Origin: Kineosporia rhizophila
GTDB lineage: Bacteria; Actinomycetota; Actinomycetes; Actinomycetales; Kineosporiaceae
NCBI RefSeq assembly: GCF_021277265.1
Contig: NZ_JAJSOH010000015.1
Span: 62,001-126,000, forward strand
Reading direction: 5' to 3'
DNA length: 64,000 bases
Shown here: in pieces, positions 8,575 through 16,856 of the stretch
Layout: each line of letters starts with the position of its first letter
Position numbering within the stretch: the stretch's first letter is position 1
The notes under the pieces: model-generated
Seen by the model: the letters and a program-made list of their open reading frames with translations, nothing else
Databases searched by the model: none
Told to the model about the DNA's origin: nothing
Program-made: the position numbers and the translations under genes

Positions 8575-8811
8575 TTGGATCCGGATCATCTGCTGCGTTC
8601 CTTCCTCGGGGTACTCGTGCCCCGGACCCGGGCGTTCACCGACAATCCCTCAGCGGCCGACCTGGATGCGCTCACCCGTTACGTCGAGCAGCAGCAGATC
8701 CGTCCGGTCCTGAGCGAGGTGCTGGCCATGCACGAGGTGGTGCGGGCGCACGAACTCGTCGAACGGGGTGGCATACGTGGGCGCCTGATCCTGGACCTGA
8801 GTAAGGCCTGA
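8575..8811 (+). pseudogene. C-terminal remnant of a zinc-type medium-chain alcohol dehydrogenase
   Basis: Only about 78 residues remain. They match the end of MDR/quinone-oxidoreductase proteins: a helix-strand segment followed by VRAHELVERGGIRGRLILDLSKA, the usual C-terminal pattern. The catalytic zinc domain and the Rossmann GxGxxG are absent, and no ribosome binding site precedes the TTG. The upstream 80 bases do not continue the domain in any frame. I read it as a decayed gene fragment behind the SDR. Confidence 0.6.
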
Positions 8812-8997
8812 GCGGGCGAGGGTGCTCACACCTGCGTCCTCTGACGGAACAACCCGACTCCGAACACGCACACTCCCGCGGCCCTGGCCCGCCCTCACCA
8901 CGGTCATCGAGGCTCTCGCGAATCCGGGGAGGGTTTCGTCAGCATCTGCGATCTTGCTTACGCTGGCGAAACCCCGCCGTCGTTAGCTTCCCTGGCC

Positions 8998-10556
8998 ATG
9001 AGCAGACGGATACAGATCATCGTGCTGGGCGGCCTGGCCATGGTCATGGCTGTGGGGTGGGCGCTGGTCAGTACCGGTCCCGCAGCCGCGGTCATCGGCA
9101 GTACCGAAGCTCGGCAGCCCTATTCGTTCATGGCGTCGGTTCAGTACGACTCGCCCCGCAGCGACGGGCACCGGTGCGGTGGTGTGTTGATCGCCCCGCA
9201 GTGGGTGCTCACGGCCGGGCACTGTGCCAACACCCCGACCGGAGCCACGGTGGCAGCGCCGCGCGGCTGGAAGGTGCGCGTCGGATCGCTGAACACCGAC
9301 ACCGGCAGCGAGCTCGTCGAGGTGGACAAGTTCTACGACGCCACAACCGGTACGACCTGGCCGGGGAGGACCTGGCGCTGCTGCACCTGAAGCGCGCAGT
9401 GAAGGAGAAACCGGTGACGCTGTCCACCGCTACCCCGGCGGACGGAACTGCTGTGCGGATCCTGGGCTGGGGTGCCACTTCGCCGGACTGCTTCGGCGAG
9501 TTCAACGACCGGACATGCTTTCCCAGCAAGCTGCACCAGGCCGACACCCTGGTCCAGCCCCTGGCCCAGTGCTGGGACGACGACGGCAGCACCCTGCCGC
9601 TGTACATCGGCAGCAGCGAACCGGCCGTCGGGGTAGGCAACATGGACTCCGGCGGCCCCGCCCTGATGCACGTCGACGGCGACTGGGTCCTGGCCGGCAC
9701 AGTGATCGGCCCCGGCATCCGGGGCGCTGACCTGCCGGTCATGTACACCGACGTCTCCAAGAACCACGACTGGGTCAGTGGCATCGCCAACGGCACGAAT
9801 GTGCCTGCCGACAGCGTCATCCCGAACATGGAGGGCGCGGCCCAGGTCGGCGACTGCCGCGGGGCTGTGGTGCGCACCCGCACCGCGCGGCCGCAGGACA
9901 AGGCCCTGGTGCTGACCAACGGCCACTGCGTGGCGGGCTCACGGCCGGCGCGGGGCAAGGCCCTGGTCGATCGGCCCGCCGGACTGGACACGCCGGTCGT
10001 CATCGCCGACCCCGCCGGATACCCCCAGGCCGGCGCCCGGGCCGAGCGCTTGGTGTATGCGACCATGACCGGCACCGACGTGGCCCTGTACCGGCTGGAC
10101 AAGACCTACGCCCGGCTCAGCACCGAGGGGGCGAAGGTTTTCGACCTGACCACCCGCCCGCTGCGGGCCGGCGACTCCTTCGCGTTCCTGAACCAGAAGG
10201 CCCGTCCCACCTGCTCGGTCGAGGCCGTGGTGCCGCACCTGCGGGAAGCCGGCTGGCAGCAGGACAAGGCGGTGCGCTACACCCTCGGCGAGGCCTGCAC
10301 CAGCAGGCCCGGTGACTCCGGCTCGCCGCTGGTGTCCCTGGACGGAAGCACTGTGCTGGGGATCAACAACACGCACAACGACAGTGGTGAGCGCTGCACC
10401 GAAAGCAACCCGTGCGAGGTGGGTCCCGGTGGGGCCATCACGGTTCGTGAGGGCCGCAGCTACGGTCAGCAGGCGCACCAGATCGCGGAGTGTCTGAACA
10501 AGTTCTCGGCGCTGGACCTGAAGCGGGCGGGGTGCGCGCTGACTGCGCGCCGTTGA
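8998..10556 (+). pseudogene. Secreted tandem trypsin-like serine protease, interrupted by a frameshift
   Basis: The ATG at 8998 opens a signal peptide (about 1-31) and the first trypsin-fold domain with VLTAGHC, then runs into a stop at 9388-9390. From about 9336 the -1 frame continues the domain exactly (RYDLAGEDLALLHL with the catalytic Asp; GNMDSGGP with the catalytic Ser). A second complete domain follows in the same frame: VLTNGHC, GTDVALYRLD and RPGDSGSPLVS. One lost base near 9336 explains the break. Repaired, the product is about 520 residues with two full His-Asp-Ser triads, an unusual tandem. It may be a true recent pseudogene or a sequencing/assembly error. A TAGCTT hexamer ends 8 nt before the ATG. 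Confidence 0.78.
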
Positions 10557-10560
10557 GATG

Positions 10561-10611
10561 TCCCGGGGCGGTGGCTGCGCCGAACCTTTCGGGTGGCCAC
10601 CCGCCCTGGGG
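10561..10611. terminator. Hairpin between convergent protease and MarR genes
   Basis: GGGGCGGTGG (around 10565-10574) pairs with CCACCCGCCC (around 10596-10605), extended by flanking C/G runs, in the gap between two converging stop codons. It is placed to act in both directions. Confidence 0.6.
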
Positions 10612-11049
10612 TCAGTCCTGCAGCAGAGTGCGCAACGTGCGGCGCAGCTGGCCGGCCGCATTCGGATCAAGGCCGGTCAGGAAGGAGTTCTCGGCCTGTG
10701 TGTACGCCGTCCACGCGGCGTCGAAGGTTTTCAGGCCTTCTGGCGTCAGCTCGACGACGTTGCGCCGGCGGTCGGTCGGGTCGGGCCTGCGCGTCACCAC
10801 GCCCTTGCGTTCCAGGGCGTCCAGCAGCGACACCATCGTCGTCCGGTCGATGCTGAGCGTCTGCGCCACCTGCAGCTGTGACTTCGGCTCCTGGTGGGCC
10901 AGGACGCGCAGGGCTCCGAGGTCTTTGCTGTCGATCCCGAAGGGCTCCAGCGCGGCATCCGTGGCGGTGGTGAGCTTCGCAGTGACGTGCTTGAGCAGAT
11001 ACGCCAGGACGTCGTGCGGATCGGCGGTCGGGTGGGCTTCGCTGGACAT
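10612..11049 (-). CDS. MarR-family regulator
   Basis: 145 residues. The winged helix is visible: LGALRVLAHQEPKSQLQVAQTLSIDRTTMVSLLDALERKGVVTRRPDPTDRR, with the wing ending in the MarR signature DRR and NVVELTPEGL. It is divergent from an epimerase-like gene and a perfect 13-bp palindrome fills the gap, so it most likely controls itself and that gene. A TAGAAT hexamer (11057-11062, minus strand) lies 7 nt before the ATG, indicating a leaderless transcript. Ligand unknown. Confidence 0.9.
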   Translation of the reverse strand: MSSEAHPTADPHDVLAYLLKHVTAKLTTATDAALEPFGIDSKDLGALRVLAHQEPKSQLQVAQTLSIDRTTMVSLLDALERKGVVTRRPDPTDRRRNVVELTPEGLKTFDAAWTAYTQAENSFLTGLDPNAAGQLRRTLRTLLQD

Positions 11050-11069
11050 GACCCGGATTCTACGCCTAA

Positions 11070-11098
11070 CCTGATCGTCAGTAACACTGACGATCAGG
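11070..11098. promoter_or_regulatory. Perfect 13-bp inverted repeat, MarR operator
   Basis: CCTGATCGTCAGT (11070-11082) and its exact reverse complement ACTGACGATCAGG (11086-11098) are separated by AAC. It overlaps the putative -35 region of the MarR gene and lies about 20 nt upstream of the epimerase start. Confidence 0.75.
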
Positions 11099-11119
11099 AA
11101 TCAAGCGAAAGGCATCATC

Positions 11120-12067
11120 ATGATCCTCGTGACCGGCGGCCTCGGCTTCATCGGCTCCCACACCGTCCGCGCCCTCACCGACGCCGGTGAGGAGTGCGTC
11201 CTGCTGCAGCGCCGCAGTCCCGCCCTGCCCGAGCACCTGGCCGGCCTGCCCGTGCACACCGTCCAGGCCGACGTCTCCGACCTCGAGGCCCTGCTCGCGG
11301 TGGGCCAGAAGTACCCGATCACCGGGATCGTGCACCTGGCCGTCTCGCTGCCGTGGGTGAACGGCGGGGCCGACCCGATCGACTCCTTCGGTCAGTCTCT
11401 GGAGTCGTTCCTCAACATCGTGCGGGCCGCGCAGGCCTGGGGGGTGCGCCGGGTGGTCACCGCCAGCACCATCGGCGTCTACATGGGCACCCCGGGCGAG
11501 GGGGCTCTCACCGAGGACAAGCCGCTGTCGCTGGAGTTCACCCACGCCATCCCGACCTTCAAGAAGATCACCGAGCTGGTCGCCGGGCACCTCTCGAACA
11601 CGACCGACGTGCAGATCGTCAACGCCCGGATCTCCGGGACCTGGGGCCCCGGCGGCCATCTGCCCGACCCCTTCTTCGCCGCCCCGTCCCTGGTCCAGGG
11701 CGCCGCCCTGCGCCGTGAGCCCGACCTGAGCGGCCTCGCCCGTCCCGCCCGTGCCGAGGACTCCCTCGACCTGATGTACGTCAAGGACACCGGCCGCGCC
11801 CTGGCCCTGCTTCAGTTGGCCGAAGAACTGCACCATTCCACCTACAATGTCGCCTCCGGTCGCGCCACGAGCAACACCGAGGTCATCGCCGCGATCCGCG
11901 CGGCCGAGCCCGCATTCGACGCCGAACTTCCCTCAGCCGGCCCGCAGCCGACCGCCTGGCTGGACATCACACGCCTGCGCCAGGACACCGGCTTCGAGCC
12001 GGAGTACGACACCGAAGCCGCTGCAGCCGACTACATCTCCTGGCTGCGGGCGGGCAACGCGAGGTGA
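11120..12067 (+). CDS. NAD(P)-dependent epimerase/dehydratase-like protein with altered active site
   Basis: 315 residues. The extended-SDR Rossmann motif TGGLGFIGSH is at the N-terminus. VVTASTIGVY carries the usual Ser/Thr, but where the family has YxxxK the sequence reads IPTFKKITE: the Lys is kept and the Tyr four residues before it is Ile. This suggests a non-canonical or lost oxidoreductase step. A GAAAGG ribosome binding site precedes the ATG. Controlled most likely by the divergent MarR gene. Substrate unknown. Confidence 0.82.
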   Translation: MILVTGGLGFIGSHTVRALTDAGEECVLLQRRSPALPEHLAGLPVHTVQADVSDLEALLAVGQKYPITGIVHLAVSLPWVNGGADPIDSFGQSLESFLNIVRAAQAWGVRRVVTASTIGVYMGTPGEGALTEDKPLSLEFTHAIPTFKKITELVAGHLSNTTDVQIVNARISGTWGPGGHLPDPFFAAPSLVQGAALRREPDLSGLARPARAEDSLDLMYVKDTGRALALLQLAEELHHSTYNVASGRATSNTEVIAAIRAAEPAFDAELPSAGPQPTAWLDITRLRQDTGFEPEYDTEAAAADYISWLRAGNAR

Positions 12068-12071
12068 CGCA

Positions 12072-12929
12072 CTACTCGTCGCGCCAGGAGTGCTCCGGCT
12101 CGTAACCCAGCACGCGACGTGCCTTGTCGATGCTCAGCAGGGTCTCGTGCTCGCCCAGCTCCTTGCGGATCTCCACGTCCGGGAAGACCTCGGCCATCAG
12201 CGAGGCGCTGGAGCGGGACATCACCGTGTCGGCATTGGCGATCACGAACACCTCGCGTCCCGGGGTGCGGTACTCCAGCGAGCGCCGGACGGCCTGGGCC
12301 CCGTCGCGGGCGTCGATGTAGCCCCACAGGTTCCACCTGCGCAGCTGCGGGTCGGCGTCGAAAGCCGGGAAGGCGGCGTAGTCCTCGGGGTACATGACGT
12401 TGGAGAACCGCAGGCCGGTCATCGACAGTTCGGGGTCCCAGCGGCAGAACTGCGTGGCCATCTCCTCCTCCAGCGTCTTGACCAGTGAATAGGTCGACTC
12501 CGGGCGGGGGTGGTACTCCTCGTCGACGGGCGCGTACGGGGGAGGGGTGTCGAAGGGCAGGCCGAGCACGGTCTCGCTGGAGGCCCACACCACCTTGCGG
12601 ACGCCCGCGGCCCGGCACGCGTTGAAGACGTTCCAGGTCGCGGGGGCATTGTTGGCGAACGTGGCCGAGTTCGGGATCAGGCCGGGGGCGGGGACCGCGG
12701 CCAGGTGGACAACGGCCTCGGGACGGGGGCCGCGCTCGTCGACGGCACCGGAGACGATCTCCAGCACCTGCCCGTAGTCGGTCAGGTCGGCGCGCAGCGA
12801 ATCCCCGCTCCAGCCCGGAACACTCACCCGGTCCACGGCCAGGACGTCCCACCCATGGGCGGCCAGGTCGGTGATGACAGCCCGGCCGAGCTTGCCGGCG
12901 GCTCCGGTGACGACGACGCGTTGGGACAT
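12072..12929 (-). CDS. NAD-dependent epimerase/dehydratase family protein
   Basis: 285 residues, extended SDR. VVVTGAAGKLGRAV is the nucleotide-binding turn, ADLTD and VVHLAAV are the following strands, and the YSLVK (YxxxK) with VVWASSE gives a complete active site, unlike the convergent neighbour whose stop lies 4 nt away. Related proteins act on nucleotide sugars or uronates (uronate dehydrogenase-like length and motifs), but the substrate cannot be read here. Confidence 0.85.
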   Translation of the reverse strand: MSQRVVVTGAAGKLGRAVITDLAAHGWDVLAVDRVSVPGWSGDSLRADLTDYGQVLEIVSGAVDERGPRPEAVVHLAAVPAPGLIPNSATFANNAPATWNVFNACRAAGVRKVVWASSETVLGLPFDTPPPYAPVDEEYHPRPESTYSLVKTLEEEMATQFCRWDPELSMTGLRFSNVMYPEDYAAFPAFDADPQLRRWNLWGYIDARDGAQAVRRSLEYRTPGREVFVIANADTVMSRSSASLMAEVFPDVEIRKELGEHETLLSIDKARRVLGYEPEHSWRDE

Positions 12930-13075
12930 GTTGCTAGACGGTAGTGCCAGGGAGCCTGCTGTGCCCGCCGGCCGGGAAGATCATCCGCGTTCGAGGCCCA
13001 CCAACCTGAGCGGTACCTGAGAACGGTTCCCCGACTTCAGGAAATACCCTGCACCGATTCACAGGTGATTCTAAG

Positions 13076-13113
13076 CTGACGCGGCGCCCGGGGAGGATGC
13101 CGGGCCGCGTCAG
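13076..13113 (+). other. Strong hairpin in the leader of the secreted-protein gene
   Basis: CTGACGCGGC at 13076-13085 pairs with GCCGCGTCAG at 13104-13113, extended by a CCCGG/CCGGG step with a 2-nt bulge. It lies about 50 nt before the ATG at 13165. The bases just upstream (CACAGGT at 13060-13066, then ACGCGGCGCC) recur upstream of the paralogue at 51076, so the leader was duplicated with the gene. Confidence 0.45.
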
Positions 13114-13164
13114 CGTGCCTCCTGCGTCCTGCCGGCACGCTTCGAACTCAGCGAACGGAATCGC

Positions 13165-13962
13165 ATGTCCGCGAACAACTCGCGACCTCTCCACACCCGC
13201 TTCTTCACCGCCACCGCGGCCGCTGTGCTCGGCGCTGCCGTGCTGCTCGCCGGAACCGGTGGCGAGAGCGCCCAAGCGATCACCGCCCAGAACGTCTCGG
13301 CGCCCCTGACCCAGGCTGCCGCCCCGACCGGAGCGCAGGCCGCGGCCTACTCGGCCGCCGCGCGGACGCCGATCCAGATCCTCAAGGCCGCCCGCGCCAA
13401 GGCCAAGAAGGCCAAGACGGTGCGCGTCCAGGCCACGATCAAGGACCCGGGCGGCACCATCAAGCTGGACCTGCGGATCACGAAGGCGGGCAAGGCCACC
13501 GGGAGCCTCTCCACCCCCGGTGACGGCTCGATGAAGCTGATCCTGGTCAGCAAGAAGAAGGGCTACTTCAAGCCGGGCAAGGACATGCTCGAGCAGATCG
13601 CCGAGGGCGACGAGTCGGTGAAGGAGCAGCTGGCCGGGCGCTGGATCGAGTTCGGCCGGGGCGAGGGCCTGGACGACGCCTTCGAGCTGGCCTCGTGGAA
13701 GACCTACACCCAGGACGTGTTCACCCTGGCCGGGCCGCAGAGCGGTCTGGTCAAGGTCAAGGGCAAGAAGGTCAAGGGCTACAAGAAGACGATCGGCCTG
13801 AAGGAGCGGGGCATCCAGGGCACGCTCGTGATCGCCGCTGACGGCACGAACCGGCTGGCTGCCTACACGCACCCGGAAGGCCGCTTCACCTACACCGCCT
13901 GGAACGCGAAGGTCAAGATCAAGGCCCCGGCGAACCCGCTGAGCGCCTCCAGCATCTCCTGA
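13165..13962 (+). CDS. Secreted protein of unknown function, paralogue of 51076-51855
   Basis: 265 residues with a signal peptide (hydrophobic 15-35, AQA cleavage) and no lipobox. The mature protein starts with helices rich in Ala/Lys (ILKAARAKAKKAKTVRVQ), then alternating strands (GTIKLDLRITKAGKATGSLS, MKLILVSKKKGYFKPG) that recall the LppX/LprG-type open barrel binding lipid or lipid-like ligands, although that fold is only a guess. Many lysines in the C-terminal half (VKVKGKKVKGYKKTIGLKERG). About 70% identical to the protein at 51076. A rho-independent terminator follows directly. Confidence 0.85.
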   Translation: MSANNSRPLHTRFFTATAAAVLGAAVLLAGTGGESAQAITAQNVSAPLTQAAAPTGAQAAAYSAAARTPIQILKAARAKAKKAKTVRVQATIKDPGGTIKLDLRITKAGKATGSLSTPGDGSMKLILVSKKKGYFKPGKDMLEQIAEGDESVKEQLAGRWIEFGRGEGLDDAFELASWKTYTQDVFTLAGPQSGLVKVKGKKVKGYKKTIGLKERGIQGTLVIAADGTNRLAAYTHPEGRFTYTAWNAKVKIKAPANPLSASSIS

Positions 13963-13973
13963 TCCATCCCCCT

Positions 13974-14011
13974 CGAAGACGCTCCCGGCCCTGCGGCCGG
14001 GGGCGTCTTCG
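13974..14011 (+). terminator. Rho-independent-type terminator after the secreted-protein gene
   Basis: CGAAGACGCTCCCGGCC (13974-13990) pairs with GGCCGGGGGCGTCTTCG (13995-14011) over 17 positions with one G-T wobble and a CTGC loop, 12 nt after the stop codon. Confidence 0.8.
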
Positions 14012-14120
14012 CCTGTCCGGAAGGAGAACGAAAGTCCCTCTCCCGTAGGGTGCTTCGACCTCTCGAATCGTCAGCTAGAGTATCGGGTCCGGTAGGGCGA
14101 TCGGTTCGGAAAGGACTCCG

Positions 14121-15926
14121 GTGACGACTGAAGAGGCCATTGAACTGCGCTTTGCCGTTCTGGGCCCGGTGCGTCTGTGGCGTGGTGGGCAGGAGATCGC
14201 AACCGGTTCGCCGCAGCAGCAGGCTGTGGTGGGCGCCCTGCTGCTGGCCCGGGGCCGTGCAGTCTCGATCACCGAACTGATCCGCGTGGTCTGGGGCGAG
14301 GAGCCGCCGGCCACCGCCCTGGGAACGGTGCGGACCTACATCTCCCGGATGCGGCGCCTCCTGGAAGGCACCAGCGCCCGGATCGATGCGGTCGCCGGTG
14401 GCTACGCGCTGCGCGACGAAGGCCTGCGGGTGGATGCCTGGGACGTCCAGTCCGCGCTGAACCAGGTCACGGGCAGCGCTGCCGACCCGATCCCCGTCCT
14501 GGCCGATGCCCTGGCCGCCTGGTCCGGCCCAGCCCTCGAAGGGGTACCGGGAACCTGGGCGCAGGCCCAGCGGGTGCGTCTCAACGACCTGCGCGTGGCC
14601 GCGACCGAAGCGCTGATCCGGTCCCGCTTACGAGAAGCAGGACCCAGCGCCCGGGAGGTCGACGACCTCACCGGCCTGGTCCAGGAGAACCCCCTGAACG
14701 AAGACCTCCGGGCGCTGCTGATGCTGGCCTTGCACCGCCAGGGGCGGCGCGCGCAGGCACTGGAGGTGTTCCACACCGGGCGGCATCTCCTGCGCGAAGA
14801 ACTGGGACTCTCGCCGGGCCCGGCCCTGCACACGGCGCAGGAGCAGATCTTGCGGGACGACGAGAACGTCCCCGCGCGACCCCCCGCACGGCAAGTGACC
14901 TACCTGCCCGTGGTCCTGGCCGACTTCGTCGGGCGCCGACAAGAACTGGCCGAGCTGGAGTCGGCGCTGACCGGCCCGGGCGCGGTGGCGGGGATCGTGG
15001 GGATGGGCGGTTCGGGCCGCTCGTCGCTGGCCGTCCTTGCCGCCCACCGTCTGGCTCCGGGGTTCTCCGGCGGTCAGGTCTACGTGGATCTGGCCGGCCC
15101 CGGAGGACTGGACGGGGTGCTGGAACAGCTCCTGCGGCTCCTGGGGGCCGATCTCTCAGCCTTGCCCGGCCGGGAGGCCCGGGCGGCTGAGCTGAACACA
15201 CTCGCGTCGGGCGAGCGGTTGCTGCTGCTCGTCGAGAATGTCAGCTCGCTCGAGCAGCTCCAGCTCCTTCGCCAGGCCCTTCCCTCAGCCGCCCTGTTGT
15301 TCACCTCGCTGCGGCAGGTGCACGGCATGGCCGACGTCACCTGGGTCCGGCTGCAGCCCCTGAGCCCCTCGGAGAGCCTCGAGCTCTTCGCCGCGGTCGC
15401 CGGGCCCGAGCGCGTGGCCCAGGAGACGCAGGCCTGCCGGGAGCTGGCGGCCCTCAGCGGTGGGTACGCGCTCGCGGTGCGGGTCTTCGCCCAGCGGGTA
15501 CGGGACCTGCCCCGGTGGAACGTCTCGGCCATCACCCAGAACATGCGTGAAGAGATGGCCCACCCCTTCTCCTCCGGCCACGCGGACTGCGACCTGCTCG
15601 CGGCGCCGGTCGAGCGCACCTACAGCGTGCTGGACCCGGAAGCGGCGCGGATCATCCGGATGCTGGGGCTGCTGCCCGACCAGGAGTACTCCGCTGCCCG
15701 GATCGCCGACCTCCTGCGGATTCCGGTGCACCAGGTGTTCTTCGCGGCGGCCGCCTGCATCGACGTCTCGCTGCTCAGAGAGTGCGCCACCGAGCACCAC
15801 TACCGCCTGAGCGACCCCGTCGTGCGCACCGTGATGATGCGCCTGGCCCATGCGACCGACGGGGCGCGGGAGGTGGCCCGGGTGCAGGCCGACCACGCGA
15901 GCGATCGGCTGTGCGCCCCGGCCTGA
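14121..15926 (+). CDS. SARP-type (AfsR/BTAD) transcriptional regulator with degenerate NTPase domain
   Basis: 601 residues from a GTG with AAAGGA 8 nt upstream. The N-terminal OmpR-like winged helix (about 8-100: VLGPVRLWRGGQEIATGSPQQQAVVGALLLARGR...VRTYISRMRRLL) and BTAD helices (about 105-250, ending in LGLSPGPALHTAQEQIL) are standard for SARPs. The following NB-ARC-like region has GMGGSGRSSLA in place of GxGGxGKTT, so the P-loop Lys is Arg, and the Walker B region reads LLLLVENV with Glu for Asp. ATP hydrolysis is therefore doubtful. There is no C-terminal TPR array. SARPs usually activate secondary-metabolite genes; none adjoins. Confidence 0.88.
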   Translation: MTTEEAIELRFAVLGPVRLWRGGQEIATGSPQQQAVVGALLLARGRAVSITELIRVVWGEEPPATALGTVRTYISRMRRLLEGTSARIDAVAGGYALRDEGLRVDAWDVQSALNQVTGSAADPIPVLADALAAWSGPALEGVPGTWAQAQRVRLNDLRVAATEALIRSRLREAGPSAREVDDLTGLVQENPLNEDLRALLMLALHRQGRRAQALEVFHTGRHLLREELGLSPGPALHTAQEQILRDDENVPARPPARQVTYLPVVLADFVGRRQELAELESALTGPGAVAGIVGMGGSGRSSLAVLAAHRLAPGFSGGQVYVDLAGPGGLDGVLEQLLRLLGADLSALPGREARAAELNTLASGERLLLLVENVSSLEQLQLLRQALPSAALLFTSLRQVHGMADVTWVRLQPLSPSESLELFAAVAGPERVAQETQACRELAALSGGYALAVRVFAQRVRDLPRWNVSAITQNMREEMAHPFSSGHADCDLLAAPVERTYSVLDPEAARIIRMLGLLPDQEYSAARIADLLRIPVHQVFFAAAACIDVSLLRECATEHHYRLSDPVVRTVMMRLAHATDGAREVARVQADHASDRLCAPA

Positions 15927-15934
15927 GCAACGGC

Positions 15935-16843
15935 CTACCCAGCCAGGTGGCGGAACCGGTCCCACTGCACCGGGGCCGGGCTGATCCCGCGCCGGTCCCG
16001 ATAGCGGCGGGTCGCCTGCTTGTTCCTCCTGACCAGGCGCAGGAGGTCGAGCGGGGTGCGCAACCGCATGGGTTCCACAACCCGTTCGGGCACGAACAGC
16101 CGTCGTCCCGTCCCGTCTGTCTGCAGGCGCCCACGCACCAGGGCGTTGGCCTGTCCGGCCACGAGTTCGTCGTGGTGATGCATCAGCAGACTGCCCGGCC
16201 CGTCCAGGGCTTCGATACCGGCCGGGACGTCGACGCGGTATCCACCGGCCGGAGCGTCCGCAACGGCCTCCACGCGGAACAGCACCGGCGCCCCGGACCG
16301 GTCGCGGGCCCCCAGTACGGCCGAGGGAGCCTGGGCCAGGGCCTCGGCCCCGACCAGGCCTGTCGCTGACATGCTGGCCCGTTTCTGCGGTCGGAAGGCC
16401 GGCAGCGTGGTGACCGCTGTCGGCTCGACGTCGATCCGAAGCCGGACGAAGTACCAGTCCATCAGCCGGCGCATGGGCCCGCGCAGGTATGCGCGGTTGC
16501 CCGGCTGACGGGCGAAGACCATCGCCCAGTAGGCCTCCAGACCCTCCGGAGAGACCAGGACCGATTCCGGGCTGAGGGCCGAGCCGGACACCAGGACCTG
16601 CGGCGGCAGGTCCCGGCCACTGCCGGTCGGGTCGGAGAACAACAGAGCCACCCGGCCGTCCCGGCGCACGTTCACCGCCTTCTGGGCGAAGGCGAGGGTG
16701 GTGGTAATCACGAACGAGCCGTCCGGTTGCCGCAGGGTGAGGGTCGGCCAGGCCAGTGGCGTGCCGTCCGGCCCGAGAGTGGCGAACTCGCACGTGCGGT
16801 AGGCGTCGACGAGGGAGGAGACATCGGGGTCGAGGGAAATCAC
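15935..16843 (-). CDS. Pyridoxamine 5'-phosphate oxidase-family (FMN split-barrel) protein
   Basis: 302 residues from a GTG. The N-terminal half has the split-barrel pattern (CEFATLGPDGTPLAWPTLT, RRDGRVALLFSDPTG, VLVSGSA) of flavin-binding PNPOx-like proteins; the C-terminal half is a second, less conserved domain. It is the last gene of a three-gene minus-strand run behind an FAD oxidoreductase (13-nt gap) and an MFS exporter. The substrate and cofactor (FMN or F420) are not clear. Confidence 0.8.
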   Translation of the reverse strand: MISLDPDVSSLVDAYRTCEFATLGPDGTPLAWPTLTLRQPDGSFVITTTLAFAQKAVNVRRDGRVALLFSDPTGSGRDLPPQVLVSGSALSPESVLVSPEGLEAYWAMVFARQPGNRAYLRGPMRRLMDWYFVRLRIDVEPTAVTTLPAFRPQKRASMSATGLVGAEALAQAPSAVLGARDRSGAPVLFRVEAVADAPAGGYRVDVPAGIEALDGPGSLLMHHHDELVAGQANALVRGRLQTDGTGRRLFVPERVVEPMRLRTPLDLLRLVRRNKQATRRYRDRRGISPAPVQWDRFRHLAG

Positions 16844-16856
16844 GGCGGCCTCGCCC

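Noticed and set aside
9057..9380. Upstream extension of the protease second frame as an independent gene
   Set aside because: The N-terminal part is Arg/His-rich and non-homologous; it is explained by a frameshift in one protease gene.
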